Source: an uncultured Bacteroidales bacterium | GTDB lineage: Bacteria; Bacteroidota; Bacteroidia; Bacteroidales; P3 | Assembly: GCA_944321735.1 (NCBI GenBank) | Contig: CALUMK010000005.1 | Location: forward strand, 54,040 to 118,039 | DNA length: 64,000 bases | Reading direction: 5' to 3' | Shown here: piece after piece, positions 53,919 to 62,668 of the stretch | Position numbering within the stretch: the stretch's first letter is position 1 | Layout: every line of letters begins with the position of its first letter | Program-made: the position numbers and the translations under genes | The notes under the pieces: generated by a model | The model's input: the letters and a program-made list of their open reading frames with translations, nothing else | The model's database searches: none | What the model was told of the DNA's origin: nothing

Positions 53919-54686
53919 TCAAGATTTCAAATCCAATTCACCCTTATCCGTTATCATCCAAACTTTACCCGTTACTGATTTTGAAATCAATCCGTCATGA
54001 GCCAGCTCTACCAACAGACGACCAATGTAACGCAATTTTTCATCCCGACTACTTCCTAAAGGCAAACTATGCTGCAAAGCATCAAAAGCATCCATCCTCT
54101 TAAATCCCATTTTCCCCGCATTATGAGCTAACTGCAAAGCAAGCTTCTTCAATGCATCTTTTGCCAACCCTTGCTCTTTGGTGTAATGCCCCACTTGCCG
54201 AGTCAATTTAGCCACTGTCAATGAAATCATATAATGCGGATGTCGGCCTTCTATCAATCCTTTTCCTCTAAGGTGTTTGGCAGCTTCTTTTGTAATTGGA
54301 CGATGCTTTTGCACTGCATCCAGCCAGATGCATTCTTTCAAAGACAAAGAGGCTTCACGCTTCAGCAAAGATGTGTATTTTTCATCAATCATCTTGCCAT
54401 AAATTGTCACCCCGACTGTCCGTTTTTCGTTATCAATCTCATAGTCGGGCATAGGGAAAAAGCGGCTTCTTTGCTCCGTATATATCTTTTTAATCCCTCT
54501 CCCCACCGTATCTATCATGTTGAAATTGAACATTCCTCTACACAAACATTCGTTACGGTAATGCAAAGCAGAAAAATATTTACCTAATTCATCTATATCA
54601 AAGCCTGTTTCTGCCTTTTTAAACTCAACTATTTCGTTTTCGGCATGTCGCCACAAACGATAAAAGACCTCTACCGGATTCTCCAT
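53919..54686 (-). pseudogene. AlbA_2/RecG-like DNA-binding protein with large in-frame internal deletion
   Basis: The 255-residue frame opens like Bacteroidota AlbA_2 (divergent AAA-4) proteins: YRLWRHAENEIVEFKKAETG, then DIDELGKYFSAL. There the family continues for roughly 250-300 residues, but this frame jumps straight to HYRNECLCRGMFNFNMIDTV and GRGIKKIYTEQRSRFFPMPD, the C-terminal part of the ATPase-like core. Winged-helix-like and CTD segments follow (PITKEAAKHLRGKGLIEGRH). The frame is intact, so a shortened protein could still be made, but the AlbA_2 core is gone. It is A+T-rich, with an 11-bp tandem repeat starting at its stop. Full-length relatives are usually found singly or near mobile DNA. 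Confidence 0.65.
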
Positions 54687-54969
54687 AACGATTTGCCTTT
54701 CTTCCTGTAATATGCAATCCCTTCCCGCAGAACACCCACTCTCACCACATTTGCAAATTTAAGGAAAACCGAACATTCTCCCTATAAAATCATAAGCCCC
54801 ATTCCCAAACACAATCGACAAGTCTTCGAAAACAACGCATCTGCATCATTTTCGTGTAAAACGAGGCAGATTATGGCAGGATGAGGCAGATTCATGTGTC
54901 AAAAGATTCGCGGACGAAAATCCGGGACAAGCCTTCCAAAAGGACGGAGCAAACGCCCCAAGGGAAATG

Positions 54970-55788
54970 TCAGCGGGCGGATGGGCAGAGGATGGCGGAA
55001 TCGAGCCAGGCCGAGGATTGCGGGCCGCAGTTGAAAAGCAGGTCAAGAATGCTCAGATGCGCCGGGGCGGCATCGCAAGGGAATGTCTGCAAATAGGAAT
55101 CGAACCGGAAGTACGGAGGCTTCTGCGGGTCGAAATCCAGAGGAGGGATATAGCCGGCAGCCTCAGATAAAACCTGCGCCGGTTTCGAATCTTTCCCCGC
55201 CGCCGGAAAACTTTCATCATAAAAAACGGGATGGCCATCGGCATCCATATCGAAAGGCAAGGGAGCCACTTCCATCGGATTCGCCTCCATCGGCACGTCC
55301 GCGAGACTGTTCCACACCGGCATCGACCGAGCCTCTTCCATAGAGACCTGTTGAACCGGAAGATGCAGCTTGGCCAACACGAAATCGAGCAGACGCTGGT
55401 TGAAATCGGCCAAAAACAGGCCGTCCTTGGCTTCGGCTTCGGCCTGACGGTATAGGGCTTCCAGTTCGTCCTGGTAATACAAAAGATAGGGAGACTTGTT
55501 GTAAGCCGTGCGGATGCCGCGCCAATGCTCGCGGGCCCAATGCCGCTTAGGGTCGAGCAAGACTTCCGAAACCGGCGTATGATTGCCTTTGGGTCGGACG
55601 CAAGGCAGGGAAAGCGGCAACACGCCCTGGGATGTCACAAGGCAGGTACGGTTGCGGAACGTCTGCTTGGGATAGGTCTCGTCCGTATCAATACAGAAAC
55701 TGCCCGCCTTTAAAATAGCGGCAAAATAGTCCAAAGGCGGCAGATAAGCCGTGCATACGCGCAAAATTCCCTGATTTTCCATCGTCAT
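54970..55788 (-). CDS. WbqC-like family protein
   Basis: A 272-residue protein with WbqC-family motifs: CTAYLPPLDYFAAILKAG, DTDETYPKQTFRNRTCL, GVLPLSLPCVRPKGNHTP, ADFNQRLLDFVLAKL and a late YIPPLDFD. WbqC proteins are found in O-antigen/capsule loci and are predicted to act in sugar or acyl group chemistry; no activity is proven. Start ATG 55788 overlaps the upstream T9SS gene stop (ATGA), with an alternative ATG at 55782. Co-expression with that gene is likely. No capsule cluster is nearby. Confidence 0.85.
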   Translation of the reverse strand: MTMENQGILRVCTAYLPPLDYFAAILKAGSFCIDTDETYPKQTFRNRTCLVTSQGVLPLSLPCVRPKGNHTPVSEVLLDPKRHWAREHWRGIRTAYNKSPYLLYYQDELEALYRQAEAEAKDGLFLADFNQRLLDFVLAKLHLPVQQVSMEEARSMPVWNSLADVPMEANPMEVAPLPFDMDADGHPVFYDESFPAAGKDSKPAQVLSEAAGYIPPLDFDPQKPPYFRFDSYLQTFPCDAAPAHLSILDLLFNCGPQSSAWLDSAILCPSAR

Positions 55789-58367
55789 AACTTTACAATC
55801 TTGAACCCCGGCGAACCGTCTGTCCCGCCATTTGAGGCCTGGAAACGCCCGATATAAATCCCCGGCATCATATCCTGCAACTCAATATACTGTTTTCCGG
55901 CTCCCACATGACAGCGGCGAACCAAGCGGCCTCCAGCATCGAACAAGCTGAAAACACCGGGACAAGGGATTTCCAGATAAAAACCGGAATACACCGGATT
56001 GGGATAGAGCCTGATATCCAACTTGGGCGAGGGCGGCGCGGAGGCGGCGTCCTCCCAGATGCTTAGCGCGTCGGAAGTGAAATACTGCAAGCCGCCGCAT
56101 TGATTGCCCACAATTAATTCCGGCAGACCGTCGCCCGTAAAATCGTACAGCAGAGGAGCGGCATGAATCCCCACATCCAGCTTCCGGGACGCCGCCTCCG
56201 CGCCGCCCTCGCCCAAGCCGCTGCACGCCACTTTGCCCAAATAGGTGAAAGTTCCGTCCAGATTGCCCCGGATGCCCGAATAAAGGAAAACCTCCCCGTT
56301 CTCGCTGCCGCAAGCCAGATAAATCTCCCCGTCCTCCGCCTGGAAGAAAGAGGGCCGGGCGTAGCCGAAATTGGAGAAACTGCGGTCAATCACGTCCACG
56401 CCCCCCAGACTGTCGGTCTGTTTGACAAAGACCGGGATACCGTCCGTCCCCGCCCCTTGGTTCTCGAAATAAGTCAAACTGCCTTTCGTTAGACGCTGAG
56501 GCCGGGTCTGCCACACATGCTGGCGTTCGCCCGCAATCAAATCCGGCAAGCCGTCCTGGTTCAAATCGAAAAAGACCGGCGTAGAAAAACGGTTCAAGGT
56601 CACGTCCAAGAAATTGGAATCCAAAAGAACCGCCCGACCCAAGGATTTCCCCAAGCCGGCATCCTGTATCCTGAAAAGCCAGAGCCGTCCGTCTTCCATG
56701 CCCAGCACCATCTCATCCTGCCCGTCCCCATCCAAATCACTAAAACAAGGATACAAAGCCCTCAATCCCCATTCGGAAAGCCCAAGAAAATCATCCGAAA
56801 CCAATTCAAAAGCAGGCTGGCTCGCCGTGCCGACATTCCGCAACAAAGCCAAAGAAGAAACCATCACCGTGTTCCAATCACCCAGTTCGTAATAAGCCCC
56901 CGTTTTCCGGCCATAATTGCCCACCACCAAATCGGTCAGCCCGTCGTGGTCGTAATCGTAAGCCACCGGATAAGCCCCCGATCCGAAATCCAGCATCCTG
57001 TCTTGCAGGAAATCCTTCTGCAACAGGCGGCTCCAAGCCGGCCCGGAACCCGTCTCGGCATAACGCCAGACGCTTTGCGAGCCTTCGGCATTGAACGGGT
57101 CGGTCTCGTAAGGAGACAACAGGTAGCACAGCGTATCCTGGTAATATATCGTGGAAATGACCGGAAAATTGTACAACCGAACCGGCTCGCTCAAAGGGAA
57201 CACCGTATCATAAGCCGCAATATGCGCTTCTTCCGGCGTACCCCCGTTCTGCAAATAATACAGCCCCGGATAGCCCACATCGCCCAGAACTATATCGTAT
57301 AGACCGCTCTGCGGATTCTCTATGCCGAATATCGTCGAGCCGGCATGCTTGGCCTCGTTCTTGGCATCACAGGCCATCGCTCCGGCTTCTTTCCCGGCTT
57401 CTTCGATACCGATTCCGACCTCATCGACCCAACCTTCTTGTCCATCCTTGCCCGAACCCGGAACGCCACCAAGAATAGATACAGCATCTCCCGAACTAGA
57501 ATCCAACCTCCCAAGCATTTCCATCCTGGCCACATTCCGACTTTCATTGCGGCTGCTGCAACTGTCCAAGAAAATCTGGTTCGACTCCTCGCTTTCCACA
57601 AAACAGCCCCAGCTCCAATCGGCCACCTCCAAGCAGAAGGTATCCGCCCGTCCCAGATTCTCCATCGCGAAATTCCGGTAAAACAGCAGGAAGTCGCCCG
57701 AGGAAGGCACCCAGAAGTTCAAGATGTCCCAATCCCCGTCCCCGTCTATGTCGGCAATGACCGGGAAATCCTCGTTGGTGCAATAAACCGGGGTCGGACT
57801 CCCGAACATCAAGGCAGGAAGCCCATCCGTGACCAAAGTAAAAGCCAAATGATACCCGTCTTCACCGGCATAGGACTCGTTGCGGTAAAGCCGGATTCCC
57901 GAAATGCCGTTGAAGGTGAAGATATCTTTTAGTCCATCCTGATTGTAATCGAGCGTCTGCACCCAGTACGACAAAGCCGGCAGTTGGTTTTCCAAGCCCG
58001 GCATCGCCTCCCAGGCAGAAGAGAAGCATCGTACCCGCGAACCGATACGGTCAAAGAGGATATAATCGTCCGTGCCGTCCCCGTCCAAGTCGATAGCCGC
58101 CGTATGGACGGCATTCAAGCCTCCGAACCAAGCGTTCTCCAAAACACGCCCGTCTTGCCAACGAACCACCGGTTCCGAATCCGATTTCCGGAATGCAAAA
58201 GGCAGGTTCACAAGACTATCCTCGGAAAAAATCGCATTCTGTCCCCAAGCAGGAAGCGGGGGAAAAAGCCAAATCAAGGTTAAAACACAACCCAAACAAG
58301 CCTGCAAACGCAAGAAAAAACGAAAAAGCGGTTTGACAGAAGCCGGACTTTGCTGATTCACCTTCAT
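55785..58367 (-). CDS. T9SS-exported FG-GAP/VCBS propeller protein
   Basis: An 860-residue protein from ATG 58367 (MKVNQQSPASVKPLFRFFLR). The signal anchor region is basic and then hydrophobic (ACLGCVLTLIWLFPPLPAWG). The body is an FG-GAP/VCBS beta-propeller with calcium-type loops: DLDGDGTDDYILFD, DYNQDGLKDIFTFNG, DIDGDGDWDILNFW, DYDHDGLTDLVVGNYG, DLDGDGQDEMVLGME, DLNQDGLPDLIAGE and DFTGDGLPELIVGN. A type A sorting tail (IRLYPNPVYSGFYLEI, GIYIGRFQASN, FKIVKL) ends it. Likely a surface binding protein. A low-complexity insertion (about 345-385) interrupts the propeller. WbqC follows with a 4-bp overlap. Confidence 0.88.
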   Translation of the reverse strand: MKVNQQSPASVKPLFRFFLRLQACLGCVLTLIWLFPPLPAWGQNAIFSEDSLVNLPFAFRKSDSEPVVRWQDGRVLENAWFGGLNAVHTAAIDLDGDGTDDYILFDRIGSRVRCFSSAWEAMPGLENQLPALSYWVQTLDYNQDGLKDIFTFNGISGIRLYRNESYAGEDGYHLAFTLVTDGLPALMFGSPTPVYCTNEDFPVIADIDGDGDWDILNFWVPSSGDFLLFYRNFAMENLGRADTFCLEVADWSWGCFVESEESNQIFLDSCSSRNESRNVARMEMLGRLDSSSGDAVSILGGVPGSGKDGQEGWVDEVGIGIEEAGKEAGAMACDAKNEAKHAGSTIFGIENPQSGLYDIVLGDVGYPGLYYLQNGGTPEEAHIAAYDTVFPLSEPVRLYNFPVISTIYYQDTLCYLLSPYETDPFNAEGSQSVWRYAETGSGPAWSRLLQKDFLQDRMLDFGSGAYPVAYDYDHDGLTDLVVGNYGRKTGAYYELGDWNTVMVSSLALLRNVGTASQPAFELVSDDFLGLSEWGLRALYPCFSDLDGDGQDEMVLGMEDGRLWLFRIQDAGLGKSLGRAVLLDSNFLDVTLNRFSTPVFFDLNQDGLPDLIAGERQHVWQTRPQRLTKGSLTYFENQGAGTDGIPVFVKQTDSLGGVDVIDRSFSNFGYARPSFFQAEDGEIYLACGSENGEVFLYSGIRGNLDGTFTYLGKVACSGLGEGGAEAASRKLDVGIHAAPLLYDFTGDGLPELIVGNQCGGLQYFTSDALSIWEDAASAPPSPKLDIRLYPNPVYSGFYLEIPCPGVFSLFDAGGRLVRRCHVGAGKQYIELQDMMPGIYIGRFQASNGGTDGSPGFKIVKL

Positions 58368-58543
58368 CGGTTCGGGTTTATAAAATTGAAACAAGACACA
58401 AAACACAGCGGCGTGCTGAAACGCGATGGGTTCATCCCCCACAACCCAAACAGCCTCAAGCCGCAAAAACACAATTCGTTACGGAACGGGTTCAACGCAA
58501 TTCATTCCAATTCAACCCAATCCAATCCGTCCCATTCCAAGAA

Positions 58544-59974
58544 TCAGCGTTCAAAAAGCAGACGTTCTCCCCGGTAATCGGGCATCAGGACTTCGCCCTT
58601 GTCATAAACCAGATGGCCGTTGACAAAGGTGGAAAGCACCTTGCCGTGCAGCACCTGGCCTTCGAGCGCGCTCCAGCCGCATTTGTAATCGATATTGCTT
58701 TTGTCCACCTGCCAGGCTTGGCCCGGATCCACCACCGCGAGGTCGGCAGCATAACCCGGCCGCAGGAATCCTCGCCCGGCAATCTGGAACAGACGCGCCG
58801 GCCTATGGCACATGGCTTCAACTACTTCCGTCAAAGAAAATACGCCTTGATGTACCAATTCCAGCATCATCGGCAGGCTGTGGCCGACCCAAGGCGAACC
58901 CGATGGGCATTCGAAATAGGGCTTCTGCTTTTCTTCGTAGGTATGGGGCGCATGATCGGTAGCCACGACCAATTGGCCGCTCTTGACGGCCCGGCGCAAA
59001 GCCTCCCGGTCCTCTGCCGTCTTGATAGCCGGATTGCACTTCATCCTCCAGCCGTATTTCCCGTAGTCCTGATCCGAAAACCAGAGGTAATGCACGCAAA
59101 TCTCGCCCGAAATGCCGTCATCGCCCAGCAGTTCCAATTCCTTGGCCGTGGAAAGATGCAGGATATGCAGCTTGGCGCCATGCTTGCGAGCCAAAGCCGC
59201 CGCCTTGCTCGAAGACTGGTAGCAGGCTTCCGCGCTCCTGACCAAGGGATGTATCGAAAAAGGAGCCTCCTCCCCGTATCGAGCCTTGAAATCGGCTGTG
59301 TTCTGCCGTATCACGCTCTCTTCCTCGCAATGCGCCGCCACTATCGTAGGGGCGTTGGCAAACAATGCCTCCAAATAGGCCGGATTCTGCACCAGCATAT
59401 TGCCGGTGGACGAACCGAGAAAGACCTTGATGCCGCAGACATCGCGGGGATCGGTCTTGAGCACTTCCTCCAAGTTGTCCTCGCTGCATCCCATATAAAA
59501 GGAATAGTTGATGCGGCTGTCTTCGGCTCCCATCCGGTATTTCTGCGCCAAAAGTTCCTGGGTCAGCGTCTGGGGCTTGGTGTTGGGCATATCCATGAAC
59601 GAAGTGACCCCGCCTTTGAGCGCGGCCAAGGACTCGGAAGCGATATCGCCCTTATAGGTCAGTCCGGGCTGCCGGAAATGCACTTGGTCGTCGATGATGC
59701 CGGGCAGCACATAAGCCCCTTTCAAGTCGATTTCCTGATAAGGCCCCGGAAAGGTTTCTGCCTGAGCCGTCGAATCCATTCCGGCAACAGCATCCGATGC
59801 CCGTTCGACACCCTCAGCCGCCCCTCTCCCCGCTGCGCAGATGCCAACGGACTCATCCTCTCCCGCTGCCGTTTCCCAGCAAACCGACTCTATCTTCCCG
59901 TCCTTAATCCGGATTTCCCCTTTCCGGCATCGGCCTTCGTTGACCAAGACCGCGTTCTTCAACAGATAATTCAT
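58544..59974 (-). CDS. pyrC: Dihydroorotase (class I)
   Basis: A 476-residue amidohydrolase closing carbamoyl-aspartate to dihydroorotate in pyrimidine synthesis. Features: PGIIDDQVHFRQPGLTYKG, where the usual HxH reads Q97-V-H99; carboxylated Lys183 in CGIKVFLGSSTGNM; His215 (AAHCEEES); His273 (LHILHLSTAKEL); Asp340 (ATDHAPHT). PSGSPWVGHSLPMMLELV is typical of the clade. The Gln97 change recurs, from memory, in other Bacteroidota enzymes. A Gly/Ala-rich ~45-residue insert (about 35-78) sits between the N-terminal beta domain and the barrel. It follows metK by 55 bases on the same strand. Confidence 0.93.
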   Translation of the reverse strand: MNYLLKNAVLVNEGRCRKGEIRIKDGKIESVCWETAAGEDESVGICAAGRGAAEGVERASDAVAGMDSTAQAETFPGPYQEIDLKGAYVLPGIIDDQVHFRQPGLTYKGDIASESLAALKGGVTSFMDMPNTKPQTLTQELLAQKYRMGAEDSRINYSFYMGCSEDNLEEVLKTDPRDVCGIKVFLGSSTGNMLVQNPAYLEALFANAPTIVAAHCEEESVIRQNTADFKARYGEEAPFSIHPLVRSAEACYQSSSKAAALARKHGAKLHILHLSTAKELELLGDDGISGEICVHYLWFSDQDYGKYGWRMKCNPAIKTAEDREALRRAVKSGQLVVATDHAPHTYEEKQKPYFECPSGSPWVGHSLPMMLELVHQGVFSLTEVVEAMCHRPARLFQIAGRGFLRPGYAADLAVVDPGQAWQVDKSNIDYKCGWSALEGQVLHGKVLSTFVNGHLVYDKGEVLMPDYRGERLLFER

Positions 59975-60029
59975 GGTTTTCGCATTTTATCAAGCGATTC
60001 CGAACCAAGCCAAACAGGCCGGAACCGAA

Positions 60030-61313
60030 TCAGCACCCGAACAATTCCTTGAACAAAGGTACTAAATCGGTCTTTTCCCAAGCAAAGAAATCCACTTTCT
60101 TGAAGTAATGCTCCTGCTTTCCGATTTTCTTGACCTTGGTGGTATCGTCCTGATAGAACACCTCAACCTCTTCAGTGTAGGGCTTGCGGCCGAAATGCCC
60201 GTAGGAAGCCGTCGGGCCGAATATCGGGTTGCGGAGCCCGAAACGCTTCACAATCGCATAAGGCCGCAAATCCACATTCTTGCGCAGAATCTCGGCAATC
60301 CTGCCATCGGAAATCTTCAAATGCGAAGTGCCGCAGGTATTCACATACAGGCCCACCGGTTCGGCCACCCCGATGGCGTAGGCCACCTGCACCATCGCCT
60401 CGTCGCAGACCCCAGCCGCCACCAAGTTCTTGGCGATATGCCGCATCGCGTAAGCCGCCGAACGGTCCACCTTCGAGGAATCCTTTCCCGAAAAAGCCCC
60501 GCCGCCATGCCCGGATCGGCCGCCATACGTATCCACGATAATCTTGCGGCCCGTCAACCCGGTATCCCCGTGCGGCCCGCCAATGACGAACTTGCCCGTC
60601 GGATTCACCAAAAGACGGAACTTCTTGTCGAACAACGCCCGGATATCCGGCGTCATCTTATCCAATACCGCCGGCAAAAGGATATTGCGCACGTCTTCGG
60701 TAATCGTCTCCCGCATTTCCTTTTCCGAAGCAAAATCATCGTGCTGGCAGGAAAGAACCAAGGTATCGATGCCTTCCGGTTTCCCCTCATCCGAATAGCG
60801 AATCGTCACCTGGCTCTTGGCATCAGGCCGGAGATAGGTCATCTGCTTGCCTTCGTGACGGATACGATCCAACTCCTTCAAAATGGAATGCGCTAAATAA
60901 ATCGGGAGCGGCATGTACTCCTCGGTGTCGCGGCAGGCATAACCGAACATCATGCCTTGGTCGCCCGCGCCCTGGTCTTCTTCCTTTTTACGCTCCACCC
61001 CTTGGTTGATGTCGGGCGACTGGCTGTGAATAGTCGAAATCACCCCGCAGGAATTGCCTTCGAAACGGTATTCCCCTTTGGTATAGCCAATTTTAATAAT
61101 CGTGTTCCGCGCCACATTCTGCACATCCACATAGCCATGGGTCTTGACTTCCCCGGCGCACACCACCAAACCCGTCGTCACCAAGGTTTCGCAAGCCACT
61201 TTCGCCTGCGGGTCCTGACGCAGAAACTCGTCGAGCAAGGCATCCGAAATCATATCGGCCACTTTGTCGGGATGCCCGGCCGATACGGACTCTGAAGTAA
61301 ATAAATAAGACAT
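60030..61313 (-). CDS. metK: S-adenosylmethionine synthetase
   Basis: A 427-residue enzyme that makes SAM from methionine and ATP. Start ATG 61313 ([20 protein letters not shown]); the ten-residue extension upstream is leader. Motifs: [74 protein letters not shown] (the ATP/phosphate loop) and [22 protein letters not shown]-terminal extension ([20 protein letters not shown]) makes it longer than the E. coli form, as in other Bacteroidota. Dihydroorotase follows. Confidence 0.98.
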   Translation of the reverse strand: MSYLFTSESVSAGHPDKVADMISDALLDEFLRQDPQAKVACETLVTTGLVVCAGEVKTHGYVDVQNVARNTIIKIGYTKGEYRFEGNSCGVISTIHSQSPDINQGVERKKEEDQGAGDQGMMFGYACRDTEEYMPLPIYLAHSILKELDRIRHEGKQMTYLRPDAKSQVTIRYSDEGKPEGIDTLVLSCQHDDFASEKEMRETITEDVRNILLPAVLDKMTPDIRALFDKKFRLLVNPTGKFVIGGPHGDTGLTGRKIIVDTYGGRSGHGGGAFSGKDSSKVDRSAAYAMRHIAKNLVAAGVCDEAMVQVAYAIGVAEPVGLYVNTCGTSHLKISDGRIAEILRKNVDLRPYAIVKRFGLRNPIFGPTASYGHFGRKPYTEEVEVFYQDDTTKVKKIGKQEHYFKKVDFFAWEKTDLVPLFKELFGC

Positions 61314-61330
61314 ATTCCTTGTTTTTTTCC

Positions 61331-61419
61331 GGAATCTGTCCATTTGTCAAACAGATTCCACGTTGTTATCTGAATAAGAGCAGGATTGCGCCAAAGCGAC
61401 TCGCGGATTCGCGCGAATC
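61331..61419 (-). other. Leader hairpin and palindrome upstream of metK
   Basis: GGAATCTG (61331-61338) pairs with CAGATTCC (61352-61359), 18 bases before the ATG. The perfect palindrome GATTCGCGCGAATC lies at 61406-61419. I could not match either to a known SAM riboswitch class. Confidence 0.45.
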
Positions 61420-61790
61420 GGATAGACCCTGCAAGTCCATAAGCCTGGAAGATTCGGAATACGCTTGAAACAAGAGAAAAGCATAAGATACAACGACAAG
61501 GGATTTGCGAAATCCGGATTATCTTATAAGATGAACCCACAGCCACAGATTGCCAATCGCTCCGGTCTCTGTACGTTCGCTTCAGTTTTCCGGTATCCCG
61601 TATCGTGCATTTTAGCTTTTTTTCGTGTGGTAGCAAGCAGCCAAATCCTTCCACATGCATTACGGACATCTCGCGGCTTTAGTTGTCATCGGCAAAACAC
61701 CCACAGACAACTTAAAGCCAACGCAAAAAATTTTTCTTCGCAATGCGGATGCAAAATTAATAAAAATTTTCGCTTTTTATAAAAAAGTAG
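61420..61790. other. Gene-free interval between metK leader and tRNA promoter
   Basis: No ORF of quality. It becomes strongly A+T-rich towards 61790. The metK promoter is presumably here but is not recognisable by consensus. Confidence 0.5.
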
Positions 61791-61799
61791 TATCTTTGC
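61791..61799 (+). promoter_or_regulatory. -7 element of the tRNA genes
   Basis: TATCTTTGC, a perfect TAnnTTTGC match, with a TTTT-rich -33 region 19 bases upstream. tRNA-Pro starts 96 bases downstream. Confidence 0.6.
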
Positions 61800-61894
61800 C
61801 GTCCAAAATAAAATCGGCTATTGTCTTACACAGAACTGCAAACTCTGAATGACAAGCTGATACGAAAGCTGAGGATAAAAAAATCCAAAGCAAT

Positions 61895-61967
61895 CGGGAT
61901 GTAGCGCAGTTGGTAGCGTGCAACGTTCGGGACGTTGAGGTCGCAAGTTCGAATCTTGTCATCCCGA
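61895..61967 (+). tRNA. tRNA-Pro (anticodon CGG)
   Basis: 73 bases. The acceptor CGGGATG pairs with CATCCCG plus discriminator A. The anticodon loop is TTCGGGA between CAACG and CGTTG, giving anticodon CGG (codon CCG). The T arm is GCAAG-TTCGAAT-CTTGT. No CCA is encoded. Confidence 0.95.
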
Positions 61968-62064
61968 CAAAGGAATTTTCCTGCCGAAGAAGGAATCTTT
62001 CCAAAAGTTCTTTTCCGGCGATACCGGAAAGGGCGGATAAAGCAGGAAGTAGTTTCCTTGTCAA

Positions 62065-62136
62065 GCCTCGTTAGCTCAGCGGTAGAGCAGCTCACTCGTA
62101 ATGAGCAGGTCGAGAGTTCAAATCTCTTGCGAGGCT
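62065..62136 (+). tRNA. tRNA-Thr (anticodon CGT)
   Basis: 72 bases. The acceptor GCCTCGT pairs with GCGAGGC (one G-T). The anticodon loop CTCGTAA between GCTCA and TGAGC gives CGT (codon ACG). The T arm is GAGAG-TTCAAAT-CTCTT. No CCA is encoded. Ninety-seven bases separate it from tRNA-Pro, so both are likely on one transcript. Confidence 0.95.
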
Positions 62137-62144
62137 CTTCTTTG

Positions 62145-62170
62145 AAGCGTGCCTTCCGGCACGCTTTTTT
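62145..62170 (+). terminator. Terminator of the tRNA unit
   Basis: AAGCGTGCC (62145-62153) pairs with GGCACGCTT (62158-62166) around TTCC, followed by six T. It lies 8 bases after tRNA-Thr. Confidence 0.95.
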
Positions 62171-62242
62171 CGTATCCCCCCCAGGCTAATAATCTGTTTG
62201 ACTTGACTCTTGGGGCCGTATTGACCCGCCAGGCAGAAACAC

Positions 62243-62271
62243 AAAAAGCCGCGCCCATTTCTAGACGCGGC
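62243..62271 (-). terminator. Terminator of secG
   Basis: GCCGCG (62248-62253) pairs with CGCGGC (62266-62271). On the - strand the stem is followed by five T. Confidence 0.85.
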
Positions 62272-62293
62272 CGACTATGAAAACAAGAATCTT

Positions 62294-62656
62294 TTACTCA
62301 GCAATAGGCTCTTGATCCGATGCGGGAGCAGCAGCCGGAGCACCAGCCACAGGCAACTGCGTGGGCAGAACCATATTCTGGTCCACCGACAATTCCGTCT
62401 GAGGCGCACCAGTACTATCTTGCGGCTTCGGAATCACGTATGCGGCAACCAGACTCAGCACCAGCAAAACGATAGAAAGTGTCCAAGTTCCTTTTTCCAA
62501 GAAATCGGCGGTCTTGCGAACCCCCATCACTTGATTCCCTTGGCCTCCAAAAGTGGAAGAAAGTCCGCCTCCTTTGGGGTTTTGAATCAACACAATCAGT
62601 CCTAAAAGCACACAGACAATCAGGATCAACACCGAGATAAAAATGTAGAAACCCAT
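62294..62656 (-). CDS. secG: Preprotein translocase subunit SecG
   Basis: A 120-residue inner-membrane protein of the SecYEG channel. Two membrane helices (about 3-23 and 58-77) flank the conserved loop IQNPKGGGLSSTFGGQGNQV and the VRKTADFLEKGTW turn. The C-terminal ~35 residues are Pro/Ala-rich and vary among Bacteroidota. It starts 12 bases after the upstream gene's stop and is followed by a terminator, so the two form an operon. Confidence 0.95.
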   Translation of the reverse strand: MGFYIFISVLILIVCVLLGLIVLIQNPKGGGLSSTFGGQGNQVMGVRKTADFLEKGTWTLSIVLLVLSLVAAYVIPKPQDSTGAPQTELSVDQNMVLPTQLPVAGAPAAAPASDQEPIAE

Positions 62657-62668
62657 TTTAACTTATTA

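Noticed and set aside
59670-59700. Loss of dihydroorotase metal site because HxH reads QxH
   Set aside because: Other ligands are intact and, as far as I recall, this change is common in Bacteroidota dihydroorotases.
58613-60052. 479-codon + strand frame over dihydroorotase
   Set aside because: Antisense shadow; dihydroorotase motifs are on the - strand.
61314-61790. SAM riboswitch upstream of metK
   Set aside because: Stems are present but not in the arrangement of any SAM class I can recognise, so no call was made.
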